Source of the DNA: Scatosoma sp002474405
GTDB lineage: Bacteria; Bacillota; Clostridia; Christensenellales; Borkfalkiaceae
Assembly: GCA_937892545.1 (NCBI GenBank)
Contig: CALAFO010000034.1
Location: 1-27,266 of the forward strand
DNA length: 27,266 nucleotides
Direction of reading: 5' to 3'
Shown here piece after piece: positions 1-6,993 of the stretch; position 1 is the first letter of the stretch; each line of letters opens with the position of its first letter. Under the pieces are notes generated by a model, which was not told the origin of the DNA, ran no database searches, and was given only the letters and a program-made list of their open reading frames with translations. A program made the position numbers and the translations under genes.

Positions 1-205
1 TTCCCCTTGCCTGAAAAAAATTCAGTGAACTTCATTTTTTTCGGCAAAAATTGTCAGCCGCTTCGCGGCTTCCCCTTGGGGGGAAGCTGCTTGCGAAGCA
101 AGGGGATGAGGGGCGCAGCATATTATGCGCAGCCCGTTTTTGGTTTTCTGAATATTTTTGATGAAAAATTTCCGAAAATCAAGGGGCAGCCCGTAACCGA
201 ATATC
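1..205 (+). repeat. Composite palindromic repeat, copy 1 (modules C, A and tail)
   Basis: This intergenic element has three parts. Module C (1-60, cut by the window edge) begins TTCCCCTTGC and ends in an AT-rich self-complementary stretch and GGCAAAAATT. Module A (68-114) holds a perfect 8-bp hairpin, GCTTCCCC / TTGG / GGGGAAGC, then a second hairpin, CTTGC / GAA / GCAAG, then GATGAGGGGC. An AT-rich tail (115-190) ends AAAATCAAGGGGC. The same order of modules recurs at 12246-12446 and, inverted, at 26994-27165, and this copy aligns with the 12311-12446 copy along almost its whole A-plus-tail length. It contains no transposase and no convincing ORF; a 73-codon frame at 7-228 is an accident of the repeat. 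It ends just before the uvrA ribosome binding site. Confidence 0.8.
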
Positions 206-244
206 TTAAAAAAACAAAAATACCATAACAGGAAGCAGAATACA

Positions 245-3058
245 ATGCAGGAAAATATCGTCGTCAAAGGCGCCAAAGAAAACAATTTAAAAAATATCAA
301 CGTAACCATTCCGCGCAACAAACTCACGGTGTTCACGGGGCTTTCGGGCAGCGGCAAATCCACGCTCGCTTTCGAAACCATTTTCGCCGAGGGGCAGCGC
401 CGCTATGTGGAAAGCCTTTCTTCCTATGCCCGCCAGTTTCTGGGGCAGATGGAAAAACCGGACGTAGAGAGCATAGAGGGCTTGTCTCCCGCGGTGAGCA
501 TCGATCAGAAAACTACTTCGCGCAACCCTCGTTCCACAGTGGGCACGGTTACGGAAATTTACGATTATTTCCGTCTTTTGTACGCCCGCGTCGGGGTGGT
601 GCACTGCCCGAAATGCGGCAGAGAAATCCGCCACCAGACGGTGGACGAAATCGCCGACAAGGTGATGGCGATGCCGGATGGCAGCAAAATTTTAGTTAAC
701 GCGCCCGTCGTGCGCGGCAGAAAAGGCGAATACGTAAAAGAACTGCAGAATTACAAAAAAAGCGGCTACGCCCGCGTGAAAATCGACGGAGCCGTGTACG
801 ATTTACAGGAAGAAATTCACCTCGAAAAGAATATCAAGCACAATATCTCGGTGGTGGTAGATCGCCTTGTGGTGAAAGAGGGCGTTTTAAAGCGCCTTAC
901 CGATTCGCTCGAAACCGCGCTTAAACTTGCGGACGGGCTGGTCGTTATCGATTGCGACGGCAACGAAGAATTGTTTTCCACCTCGTACGCCTGCCCCGAT
1001 TGCGGCGTTTCCATCGAAGAGGTAGAACCCCGTCTGTTCTCGTTCAACACGCCGTACGGCGCCTGCCCAGATTGTTCGGGGTTAGGCTTCAAACAGCTTG
1101 TCGATCCCGATCTCATCTGCCCGGATAAAACCAAAACGCTGCGCGAGGGCGCCATACACGTGGCGGGCTGGTGCCTCGAAAGCAATTCGCAAACGCAGAT
1201 GTACGTCAATTCGCTTGCGAAGCGCTACGGCTTCTCGCTGGACGTTCCCGTCAAAGACCTGCCGAAGAGCGTGTACGATCTTTTGATGTACGGCAACGAC
1301 GGCGAAAAATTCGATATGGCGTATTCCACGCGCTCGTTTTCGGGCAGCTATAAAATGGCGTGGGAGGGCTTCGTCAACAATCTCCAGCGCCGCTACGCGC
1401 AAACCTCGTCGGACGGCGTGAAGTACGATATCGAACGCTATATGCGCACCATGCCCTGTGATACGTGCGGCGGAAAACGCCTGAAAAAAGAAGCGCTCGC
1501 CGTAACGATCGGCGGCTTGAATATCTACGAATTAACCTCGCTTTCCGTGGAAAAACTGCTCGATTTTCTGGACGGACTGCAATTCACCGAAAGCGAAAGC
1601 TTAATCGCGGAGGGCATTTTAAAAGAAATCCGCAGCCGCCTCGGCTTCCTGAAAAACGTAGGGCTGCAATATCTGACGCTTTCCCGTTCGGCGGTGGGGC
1701 TTTCGGGCGGCGAAGCGCAGCGCATCCGCCTCGCCACGCAGATCGGCAGCGCGCTCACGGGCGTTTTGTATATCCTCGACGAACCGAGCATCGGGCTGCA
1801 CCAGCGCGACAACGAAAAACTGCTTTCGTCTTTGCAGGGGCTGCGCGATCTCGGCAATACGCTCATCGTGGTGGAGCACGACGAAGACACCATCCGCGCG
1901 GCGGATTATATCGTGGACATCGGTCCGTACGCGGGCGTGCACGGCGGCGAAGTGGTGGCGTGCGGCACGCAGGCGGACATTATGGCGGAGCCGCGTTCGA
2001 TTACAGGCGATTATCTGGCGGGCAGACGAAAAATCGAAACGCCGAAAACGCGCGTGCAGCCGGACGGTCGCTGGCTGGAAGTGAAAGATTGCAGGCAAAA
2101 CAACCTGAAAGGCATCGACGTGCGCTTTCCCGTGGGGCTTTTCACGGCGGTAACGGGCGTATCGGGCAGCGGAAAATCCTCGCTCATCAACGAAATTTTA
2201 TATCCCGCGCTGGCGGACGAGCTGAACGGCGCGCGGCTTCCCAAAGGCAAATCGGGCGAAATTCTCGGCATGGAAAATTTCGATAAAGTGATCGCCATCG
2301 ATCAATCTCCCATCGGCAGAACGCCGCGTTCCAACCCCGCCACCTACACGGGCGTGTTCGGGCTCATCCGCGAACTTTACGCCGCCACGCAGGACGCGAA
2401 AGAGCGCGGCTACAAAGCGGGCAGATTTTCCTTCAATATGGCGGGCGGCAGATGCGAACACTGCTTCGGCGACGGCATCATCAAAATCGAAATGCACTTC
2501 CTGCCCGATATTTTCGTGCCGTGCGAAGTCTGCGGCGGCAAGCGCTACAACCGCGAAACGCTCGAAGTAAAATACAAGGGCAAGTCGATTGCCGACGTCC
2601 TCGATATGACGATCGACGAAGCCTGCGAATTTTTCAAACCCGTTCCGTCCGTCTACAATAAAATCAGAACGCTCGAAGAGGTGGGCTTGGGCTACATGAA
2701 GCTCGGTCAGTCCGCCACAACGCTTTCGGGCGGCGAAGCGCAGCGCGTAAAGCTCGCCACCGAACTTTCAAAACGCTCCACGGGCAGAACGGCGTATATT
2801 CTGGACGAGCCTACCACGGGGTTACATTCTTACGATGTGGACAAGCTGTTGAAAATTCTGCTTCGTCTCCGCAATTCCGGCAACACCGTCATCGTTATCG
2901 AGCATAATCTGGACGTCATCAAATGCGCCGATTATATCGTGGATCTCGGTCCCGAAGGGGGCGACGGCGGCGGCACGGTGGTGGCGTGCGGCACTCCGGA
3001 AGAGGTGGCAGACGTAAAGGGCAGCTATACGGGCTTGTTCTTAAAGAAAATGCTGTAA
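245..3058 (+). CDS. uvrA: Excinuclease ABC subunit A (UvrA)
   Basis: UvrA is the damage-sensing ATPase of cytosolic nucleotide excision repair; it dimerises, loads UvrB on lesions and leaves before UvrC cuts. At 937 residues it is full length for the family. Two ABC-ATPase halves are visible: Walker A GLSGSGKS at residues 32-39 with signature LSGGEAQ at 486-492, and a second Walker A GVSGSGKS at 638-645 with its own LSGGEAQ and LDEPTTGLH. Zinc-binding CPxC pairs flank the conserved RLFSFNTPYGACPDC segment (about 259-284), and the C-terminal zinc module begins at C737 with paired CxxC motifs. AGGAAG lies nine bases before the ATG. It is transcribed alone: a strong terminator follows and the next gene has its own promoter. 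No promoter was recognised in the repeat-filled upstream region. Nothing is missing or broken. Confidence 0.98.
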   Translation: MQENIVVKGAKENNLKNINVTIPRNKLTVFTGLSGSGKSTLAFETIFAEGQRRYVESLSSYARQFLGQMEKPDVESIEGLSPAVSIDQKTTSRNPRSTVGTVTEIYDYFRLLYARVGVVHCPKCGREIRHQTVDEIADKVMAMPDGSKILVNAPVVRGRKGEYVKELQNYKKSGYARVKIDGAVYDLQEEIHLEKNIKHNISVVVDRLVVKEGVLKRLTDSLETALKLADGLVVIDCDGNEELFSTSYACPDCGVSIEEVEPRLFSFNTPYGACPDCSGLGFKQLVDPDLICPDKTKTLREGAIHVAGWCLESNSQTQMYVNSLAKRYGFSLDVPVKDLPKSVYDLLMYGNDGEKFDMAYSTRSFSGSYKMAWEGFVNNLQRRYAQTSSDGVKYDIERYMRTMPCDTCGGKRLKKEALAVTIGGLNIYELTSLSVEKLLDFLDGLQFTESESLIAEGILKEIRSRLGFLKNVGLQYLTLSRSAVGLSGGEAQRIRLATQIGSALTGVLYILDEPSIGLHQRDNEKLLSSLQGLRDLGNTLIVVEHDEDTIRAADYIVDIGPYAGVHGGEVVACGTQADIMAEPRSITGDYLAGRRKIETPKTRVQPDGRWLEVKDCRQNNLKGIDVRFPVGLFTAVTGVSGSGKSSLINEILYPALADELNGARLPKGKSGEILGMENFDKVIAIDQSPIGRTPRSNPATYTGVFGLIRELYAATQDAKERGYKAGRFSFNMAGGRCEHCFGDGIIKIEMHFLPDIFVPCEVCGGKRYNRETLEVKYKGKSIADVLDMTIDEACEFFKPVPSVYNKIRTLEEVGLGYMKLGQSATTLSGGEAQRVKLATELSKRSTGRTAYILDEPTTGLHSYDVDKLLKILLRLRNSGNTVIVIEHNLDVIKCADYIVDLGPEGGDGGGTVVACGTPEEVADVKGSYTGLFLKKML

Positions 3059-3074
3059 ATCATTTCGTTTTTTC

Positions 3075-3113
3075 TCCGCCCCGCGAACCATCCGTCCGCG
3101 GGGCGGACTTTTT
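3075..3113 (+). terminator. Rho-independent terminator after uvrA
   Basis: A perfect 11-bp GC-rich stem (TCCGCCCCGCG at 3075-3085 pairing with 3097-3107) with an 11-base loop is followed by CTTTTT. It begins 16 bases after the uvrA stop codon and separates uvrA from the next operon. Confidence 0.9.
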
Positions 3114-3163
3114 CAAGCCGCAAAAAATTTTATAAAAAATTGCTTTCCGCCCCGTTCAAACGC

Positions 3164-3194
3164 TTGACTTAAAGTTGGCTTTAAGTATTATACT
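3164..3194 (+). promoter_or_regulatory. MerR-family type promoter and operator
   Basis: A -35 box TTGACT (3164-3169) and a -10 box TATACT (3189-3194) are separated by 19 bases, longer than the usual 17. The spacer is filled by a perfect inverted repeat, ACTTAAAG / TTGG / CTTTAAGT (3167-3186). An over-long spacer carrying a palindrome is the established architecture of promoters that MerR-family activators untwist. The half site CTTAAAG with a four-base centre is close to operators I know for the aldehyde- and thiol-stress-responsive AdhR/NmlR branch. The regulator itself is not in this window. The promoter reads into the aldo/keto reductase operon about 70 bases downstream. Confidence 0.72.
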
Positions 3195-3265
3195 ATAATC
3201 AGAACGGAAAGGCGGGCGGATAGCGCGTTCCGCTTTCCCGAAAAACAGGTAAGGAGAAAGAAACA

Positions 3266-4429
3266 ATGCAGCAAAACGAAAAAAATCCGTATTTTTCCGA
3301 AGTGAAAAAGAATTTCGGCTTCGGTTGCATGCGTCTGCCGATGCAGGGCGAAAAAGTGGATTATGCCGAGTTTACGAAGATGGTCGATTACTTTCTGTCG
3401 CAAGGCTTCAATTATTTCGATACCGCGCGCGTGTACCTCGGCGGGCAAAGCGAAACGGCGTTGCGCGATTGCCTGACGTCGCGCCACCCCCGCGAAAGTT
3501 TCGTGTTCGCAAACAAGCTTTCCACAAGCTGTTTCCGAAAAGAAGAGGAAATCGAACCTCTGTTCGAAGCACAGCTGAAAAGCTGCGGACTCGAATATTT
3601 CGATTTCTACTTAATGCACGCGCAGAGCCGCGAAATTTTCGAAAAATACCGCGCCTGCCACGCCTACGAAAAAGCGATGCAGTTCAAAAAAGAGGGCAGA
3701 ATCCGCCACCTGTGTATGTCTTTCCACGATAAAGCCGAGGTGCTGGACGAAATTCTCACCGCCTATCCCGAAGTGGAAGCGGTGCAGATTCAGCTGAACT
3801 ATCTCGATTTCGAAGATCCCGCCGTGCAGTCGGGCAAATGCTACGAAGTCTGCCGCAAACACGGCAAGCCGATGATGATTATGGAGCCCGTCAAAGGCGG
3901 CACGCTCGCAAATCTCACCGACGACGCAAAAGCCGTTTTCGATACCCTGTGGGCGAACGAACAAAAAAACGAAGAGCAAAAACAGCCGAGTTACGCAAGC
4001 TACGCCGTGCGCTATGCGGCGGGGCACGAGGGCGTTTTCATGACACTTTCCGGCATGAGCAATTTTGCGCAGATGCAGGACAATTTATCGTACATGAAGA
4101 ATTTCTCTCCGCTCAGCGCCGCGGAAGAAGCGGCGGTGGAAAAAGTCTGCGCGCTGTATCACGCGAAGCACATGATTCCCTGCACGGCGTGCCGCTATTG
4201 CACGGACGGCTGCCCGAAGCACATTTCCATTCCCGATTTGTTCTCGTGCATGAATTCCAAGCATAACTTCCACGACTGGAACGCCGATTACTATTACAAT
4301 TCCGTGTATACGAAGTATAACGGCAAAGCGTCCGATTGTATCCGATGCGGCAAATGCGAAAAAATCTGCCCGCAGCACTTGCCGATCCGCAAGCTTTTGC
4401 AGGACGTCGCGAAAGAATTTGAAAAATAA
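3266..4429 (+). CDS. Aldo/keto reductase with C-terminal 2x[4Fe-4S] ferredoxin-like domain
   Basis: The N-terminal ~290 residues form an aldo/keto reductase barrel, expected to reduce carbonyl substrates in the cytosol. The classical tetrad is present: D52 and Y57 in FDTARVY, K84 in FANKLS, and H118 in FYLMHAQS. The C-terminus adds two cysteine clusters, C306-x2-C309-x2-C312-x3-C316-P and C358-x2-C361-x2-C364-x3-C368-P, the pattern of two 4Fe-4S clusters, so electrons may come from or go to ferredoxin-type carriers rather than only NAD(P)H. This fusion is common in anaerobic Clostridia; the substrate is unknown. AAGGAG is nine bases before the ATG. It is the first gene after the MerR-type promoter, so induction by an electrophile, aldehyde, metal or redox signal is a reasonable inference. 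A membrane-protein gene follows after 17 bases. Confidence 0.93.
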   Translation: MQQNEKNPYFSEVKKNFGFGCMRLPMQGEKVDYAEFTKMVDYFLSQGFNYFDTARVYLGGQSETALRDCLTSRHPRESFVFANKLSTSCFRKEEEIEPLFEAQLKSCGLEYFDFYLMHAQSREIFEKYRACHAYEKAMQFKKEGRIRHLCMSFHDKAEVLDEILTAYPEVEAVQIQLNYLDFEDPAVQSGKCYEVCRKHGKPMMIMEPVKGGTLANLTDDAKAVFDTLWANEQKNEEQKQPSYASYAVRYAAGHEGVFMTLSGMSNFAQMQDNLSYMKNFSPLSAAEEAAVEKVCALYHAKHMIPCTACRYCTDGCPKHISIPDLFSCMNSKHNFHDWNADYYYNSVYTKYNGKASDCIRCGKCEKICPQHLPIRKLLQDVAKEFEK

Positions 4430-4446
4430 CAAGGAGCATTAAGAAA

Positions 4447-5025
4447 ATGATTGAAAGCGTATTAACAAGCAGACAAGTTTCTCTGCGCGTAAAAATCACG
4501 GTAAAAACGTTGATTTCCGTCGGTTTAATCGCGCTGGCGGTGGTTTTGCCGCAGCTGTTTCATTTCGCGTTCGGCGCGCAGTCGGGCGTGAAGTTTCTGC
4601 CCATGTATCTGCCCGTTCTTATCGGCGGGTGCCTGCTCGGCGCAAAATGGGGGCTTGCGGTCGGCGCGCTTTCGCCGCTCGTCAGCTTCCTCATTACGTC
4701 CGCCGCGGGCAATCCCATGCCGGCGCTTGCGCGGCTTCCGTTCATGATGGCGGAACTGGTCGTGTTCGCCGCCGTGTCGGGCGCATTCTCCGAAAAAATC
4801 GCGAAGAACGCGCTCTGGGCGTTTCCCGCGGTAATTTCGGCGCAGATTACAGGCAGAGCCGCGTTTCTGGCGCTCGTCGCGATTTTTCAATCGGTTACGC
4901 CGTTCACGCCCTCTATGATCTGGTCGCAGATTCTGTCGGGCGGCACGGGACTCATCCTGCAGGCGATCGCCGTTCCGCTCATCGTTATCGCGCTGAAAAA
5001 ATTGCTCGATAAAAAAGGCGAATAA
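4447..5025 (+). CDS. ECF-type transporter S-component-like membrane protein
   Basis: This is a 192-residue hydrophobic protein with about six predicted membrane helices (roughly 20-40, 52-66, 68-86, 98-114, 122-147 and 160-184). It has the size and layout of the substrate-binding S components of energy-coupling factor transporters (ECF_trnsprt family), including a Gly-rich second helix pair and a proline after it (AAGNPMP, 86-92). S components capture vitamins or similar micronutrients and work with a shared EcfT/EcfA module encoded elsewhere; no ATPase or EcfT is in this window. The substrate cannot be read from sequence. AAGGAG precedes the ATG by ten bases, and the gene sits 17 bases after the reductase and 16 before the DUF1893 gene, so the three are very likely co-transcribed. 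Confidence 0.78.
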   Translation: MIESVLTSRQVSLRVKITVKTLISVGLIALAVVLPQLFHFAFGAQSGVKFLPMYLPVLIGGCLLGAKWGLAVGALSPLVSFLITSAAGNPMPALARLPFMMAELVVFAAVSGAFSEKIAKNALWAFPAVISAQITGRAAFLALVAIFQSVTPFTPSMIWSQILSGGTGLILQAIAVPLIVIALKKLLDKKGE

Positions 5026-5041
5026 TCAAGGACTACCACCT

Positions 5042-5503
5042 ATGCCGAATTGTAAAAACCCTACGGGAACTACGCAAATCCCCGCCGATTTGCAAGCGGC
5101 AAAAAACGCGCTTGCGGGGCATACTCTCGCGCTGTGCAAGGGCGGGCAGATTTTAACAAGCGATTTGCGCGGCGTCGCGCCGATGCTCGGTTTTATCGCG
5201 GAAAAGCGTGATTTAAACGGCTTTTCTGCGGCGGACGTCGTCGTCGGCAAAGCCGCGGCGATGCTGTTCGTAAAAGCGGGCGTCGCGGCGGTGTACGCGA
5301 AAACGCTGTCCGAAAGCGGGAAGCGGTATCTCGAAGAACACGGCGTATATACGAGGTACGGCACGCTTACGGAAAAAATCATCAACCGCGAGGGCACGGA
5401 TATGTGCCCGATGGAACGCGCCGTACTGGAAATTTCCGATTGCGAAGAGGGGTATCTTGCCGTTTGCAAGCGCCTGCAGGAACTCCGCGCCTCGCACAAA
5501 TAA
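5042..5503 (+). CDS. DUF1893 family protein
   Basis: This 153-residue soluble protein matches DUF1893, a family with a cytidine-deaminase-like fold in a solved Thermotoga member but no proven activity. Visible family traits are an N-terminal TLALCKGGQILTSDLRGVAP stretch (29-48), VVVGKAAAML in the core, and a late segment containing GTDMCPME. The catalytic His/Cys-Ala-Glu zinc motif of true cytidine deaminases is not present, so deaminase activity should not be assumed. It is the last gene of the operon: AAGGA lies just before the ATG and a terminator begins about 30 bases after the stop. Its link to the upstream ECF protein and reductase suggests a role in metabolism of the imported compound, which is inference. 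Confidence 0.85.
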   Translation: MPNCKNPTGTTQIPADLQAAKNALAGHTLALCKGGQILTSDLRGVAPMLGFIAEKRDLNGFSAADVVVGKAAAMLFVKAGVAAVYAKTLSESGKRYLEEHGVYTRYGTLTEKIINREGTDMCPMERAVLEISDCEEGYLAVCKRLQELRASHK

Positions 5504-5529
5504 ATTTTTCGTATGAATCATTAAAAAAA

Positions 5530-5563
5530 GAAAGCCCTCCGTTTATTTGCGGAAGGGCTTTTT
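5530..5563. terminator. Bidirectional Rho-independent terminator
   Basis: The stem AAAGCCCTCCG (5531-5541) pairs with CGGAAGGGCTTT (5550-5561), with one bulge and an eight-base loop. On the plus strand it is followed by TTTTT and ends the reductase/ECF/DUF1893 operon. On the minus strand it is followed by CTTTTTTT and would end the small minus-strand gene at 5568-5699. Confidence 0.88.
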
Positions 5564-5567
5564 GCTG

Positions 5568-5699
5568 TTATTTTTCGGCGACGCATGCGCTGAAAACTCT
5601 GCCGCAATCTTGCAAAACAATCTCGATATTGCCGTTTTTCCCGGCAATATCATCGCAAAAAAAGGAGAAAGCGCGTTCTTTCGGCTTACTCATCACCAT
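5568..5699 (-). CDS. Probable small protein, 43 residues, unknown
   Basis: An uninterrupted 43-codon frame runs from ATG (5697-5699) to TAA (5568-5570). A second in-frame ATG lies at 5691-5693. The product has three cysteines (C15, C32, C39), a basic start (MVMSKPKERAF) and an acidic/hydrophobic middle; it has no signal peptide or membrane helix and I do not recognise it. Support comes from the surroundings: a good promoter 47 bases upstream (5746-5774), no other gene on this strand in the gap, and a terminator that starts five bases after the stop. Codon choice resembles neighbouring genes. Against it, no Shine-Dalgarno sequence precedes either ATG; instead both ATGs sit in the loop of a strong hairpin (5669-5722). 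The locus could also be a regulatory RNA with an accidental frame. Confidence 0.5.
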   Translation of the reverse strand: MVMSKPKERAFSFFCDDIAGKNGNIEIVLQDCGRVFSACVAEK

Positions 5700-5722
5700 A
5701 TAAGCCGCGGGAAAACGCGCTT
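5669..5722 (-). promoter_or_regulatory. Two-part hairpin spanning the start of the small gene
   Basis: AAGCGCGTT (5669-5677) is perfectly complementary to 5714-5722, and CGGCTT (5682-5687) to 5702-5707, leaving a 14-base apical loop at 5688-5701. In the minus-strand transcript that loop contains both candidate ATG codons. This could control translation or stabilise the RNA; it is a structural prediction only. Confidence 0.5.
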
Positions 5723-5745
5723 GACAAATGAAATTTATCTTCTTT

Positions 5746-5774
5746 ATTCTATCACAAATCTATCACTTTTACAA
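5746..5774 (-). promoter_or_regulatory. Sigma-A-type promoter for the small minus-strand gene
   Basis: On the minus strand, TTGTAA (5769-5774) and TAGAAT (5746-5751) are separated by exactly 17 bases. Transcription should begin near 5739, giving a leader of about 40 bases before the small ORF. Confidence 0.6.
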
Positions 5775-5820
5775 GCATTTTTAACTAATATTTTAAAATA
5801 TTTTTAATTTTTTTAAAATA

Positions 5821-6435
5821 TTACTGCATATCTTCGGGGATTTTTCTGTCGCGGTAGTAAAATTCGCGGTCTCTGTCGCTTATTTCGCGCAGTACGCGGC
5901 ACGGATTTCCCACGGCAACCACGTTGGCGGGCAAATCTTTCGTAACCACGCTTCCCGCGCCCACCACGGTATTGTCGCCAATCGTAATGCCGGGCAGAAC
6001 AATCACGCCCGCACCCAGCCAGCAATTTTTGCCGATTTTTACGGGCAGATTGTACTGGCAGCCTTTTTTGCGCAGAGGGGGATAAACGGGGTGTCCCGCG
6101 GAAGCAAGCACCACGTTAGGACCGATCATCGTGTTGTCGCCCACGTAAATATGCGTATCGTCCACCATCGTCAGGTTAAAATTCGCATAAACGTAGTCGC
6201 CGAAGTGGCAGTGTTTTCCGCCGAAATTCGCGTGAAACGGAGGTTCTATGTAGCAGCCTTTGCCTATTTCGGCGAACATTTCTTTCAGCATCGCCTCGCG
6301 CTGTTCGCCTTCTACGGGGCGGGTGGCGTTAAAATCGTACAGCCTGTCGAGGCATCTCGTCTGTTCTTCCACAATCGCGGAATCGTTCGGCTCGTAAATT
6401 TCGCCGGTGTGCATTCTTTCTTTCATCATGCTCAT
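5821..6435 (-). CDS. Maltose/galactoside O-acetyltransferase family protein
   Basis: This 204-residue left-handed beta-helix acetyltransferase resembles Maa/LacA, which move an acetyl group from acetyl-CoA to the 6-hydroxyl of sugars. The N-terminal Mac domain (about 5-57; MKERMHTGEIYEPNDS) is present, followed by hexapeptide repeats (IGPNVVLASAG, IGKNCWLGAGVIVLPG, IGDNTVVGAGSVVTKDLP). The catalytic histidine is H115 in SAGHPVYPP. The frame is open upstream to 6627, but that extension crosses the promoter and has no family match; ATG 6435 has AAGG eight bases upstream and gives the normal family length. The true sugar acceptor is unknown. It is monocistronic, followed by an AT-rich stretch and the small gene. 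Confidence 0.9.
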   Translation of the reverse strand: MSMMKERMHTGEIYEPNDSAIVEEQTRCLDRLYDFNATRPVEGEQREAMLKEMFAEIGKGCYIEPPFHANFGGKHCHFGDYVYANFNLTMVDDTHIYVGDNTMIGPNVVLASAGHPVYPPLRKKGCQYNLPVKIGKNCWLGAGVIVLPGITIGDNTVVGAGSVVTKDLPANVVAVGNPCRVLREISDRDREFYYRDRKIPEDMQ

Positions 6436-6483
6436 GTCTGTTACCTTTTTTGTTTTTCCGCCTTGATTTCCGGCGGTATCATC

Positions 6484-6492
6484 AGTATACCA
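6484..6492 (-). promoter_or_regulatory. Extended -10 promoter for the acetyltransferase
   Basis: On the minus strand the sequence TGGTATACT (6484-6492) is an extended -10 element (TGnTATAcT). No good -35 box is visible 17 bases upstream, as is tolerated for extended -10 promoters. It lies about 49 bases before the chosen ATG. Confidence 0.5.
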
Positions 6493-6598
6493 TAAAATTT
6501 CGTCGGACGTTAGCAAAAAACTTCGTTTTTTCGAAAAATTTTTCCCGATTTCTCGCCTCCTCCTTGGGTAGAGTGGCACGGAAATCGCCTTTCCCTTG

Positions 6599-6646
6599 CT
6601 TTCCCCCTCGGGGAAAGTGGCGAGCAAATGCGAGCCGATAGAGGAT
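6599..6646 (+). repeat. Palindromic repeat module B, copy 1
   Basis: The 8-bp hairpin CTTTCCCC / CTC / GGGGAAAG is followed by TGGCGAGCAAATGCGAGCC and GATAGAGGA. The same sequence recurs with small changes at 6876-6924 and 12489-12536. The layout (GC-rich hairpin, second partly paired element, GAT-GAGG terminus) parallels module A. The 6435-6994 gap holds this, two A copies, a second B copy and the acetyltransferase promoter; I see no gene in it. Confidence 0.8.
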
Positions 6647-6668
6647 AATTAAAAATTCTTCCTTATTC

Positions 6669-6767
6669 AAGGCTTCCCCTTGGGGGGGAAGCTGTACGCA
6701 AAGCGGACGGATGAGGGGCAGTTGCTGTCCGCAACGCTACAAATATAACAGTCCGAAAATTACTCGT
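6669..6767 (+). repeat. Module A repeat with tail, tandem unit 1
   Basis: GCTTCCCC / TTGGG / GGGGAAGC, then an imperfect second stem GTACGC / AAA / GCGGAC, then GGATGAGGGGC and a roughly 50-base tail containing CCGCAACG and ACAAATATAACAGTCCGAAA. The unit is repeated almost exactly at 6774-6871, so the two form a direct tandem duplication. Confidence 0.8.
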
Positions 6768-6773
6768 CATATC

Positions 6774-6871
6774 AAGGCTTCCCCTCAGGGGGAAGCTGTA
6801 CGCAAAGCGGACAGATGAGGGGCAGTCGCCGTCCGCAACGTTACAAATATAACAGTCCGAAAGTTACTCGT
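6774..6871 (+). repeat. Module A repeat with tail, tandem unit 2
   Basis: This is the second member of the tandem pair. It has the same second stem as unit 1 (GTACGC / AAA / GCGGAC) and the same tail with a few substitutions. The first hairpin loop differs (GCTTCCCC / TCAG / GGGGAAGC) while the arms are kept. Confidence 0.8.
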
Positions 6872-6875
6872 TCTT

Positions 6876-6924
6876 GCTTTCCCCTTCGGGGAAAGTGGCG
6901 AGCGAATGCGAGCCGATAGAGGAT
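6876..6924 (+). repeat. Palindromic repeat module B, copy 2
   Basis: The perfect hairpin CTTTCCCC / TTC / GGGGAAAG is followed by TGGCGAGCGAATGCGAGCC and GATAGAGGA. Together with copy 1 it brackets the tandem A pair, so the block reads B-A-A-B in one orientation. Confidence 0.8.
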
Positions 6925-6993
6925 CAATTAAATTTCAGCCTTATATCCGGCAATTCCGTCGAAGCGCATGGTTTTGTTCGTCCGGTACGCCGC

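Noticed and set aside
3195..3265. Leader of the reductase operon considered as a riboswitch
   Set aside because: A bulged hairpin (GGAAAG pairing with CTTTCC) is present, but no known riboswitch core was recognised and the leader is only about 60 bases.
5721..5750. Plus-strand TTGACA with TATTCT after 18 bases
   Set aside because: It looks like a promoter but points into the convergent acetyltransferase gene with no downstream plus-strand gene; the overlapping minus-strand promoter fits the context better.
5547..5807. An 86-codon plus-strand frame
   Set aside because: It starts inside the terminator stem loop and runs through the small minus-strand gene, its promoter and an AT-rich stretch, with no ribosome binding site.
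6436..6627. N-terminal extension of the acetyltransferase
   Set aside because: The extra 64 residues cover the extended -10 promoter and repeat sequence and do not resemble the family; the 6435 start has a ribosome binding site.
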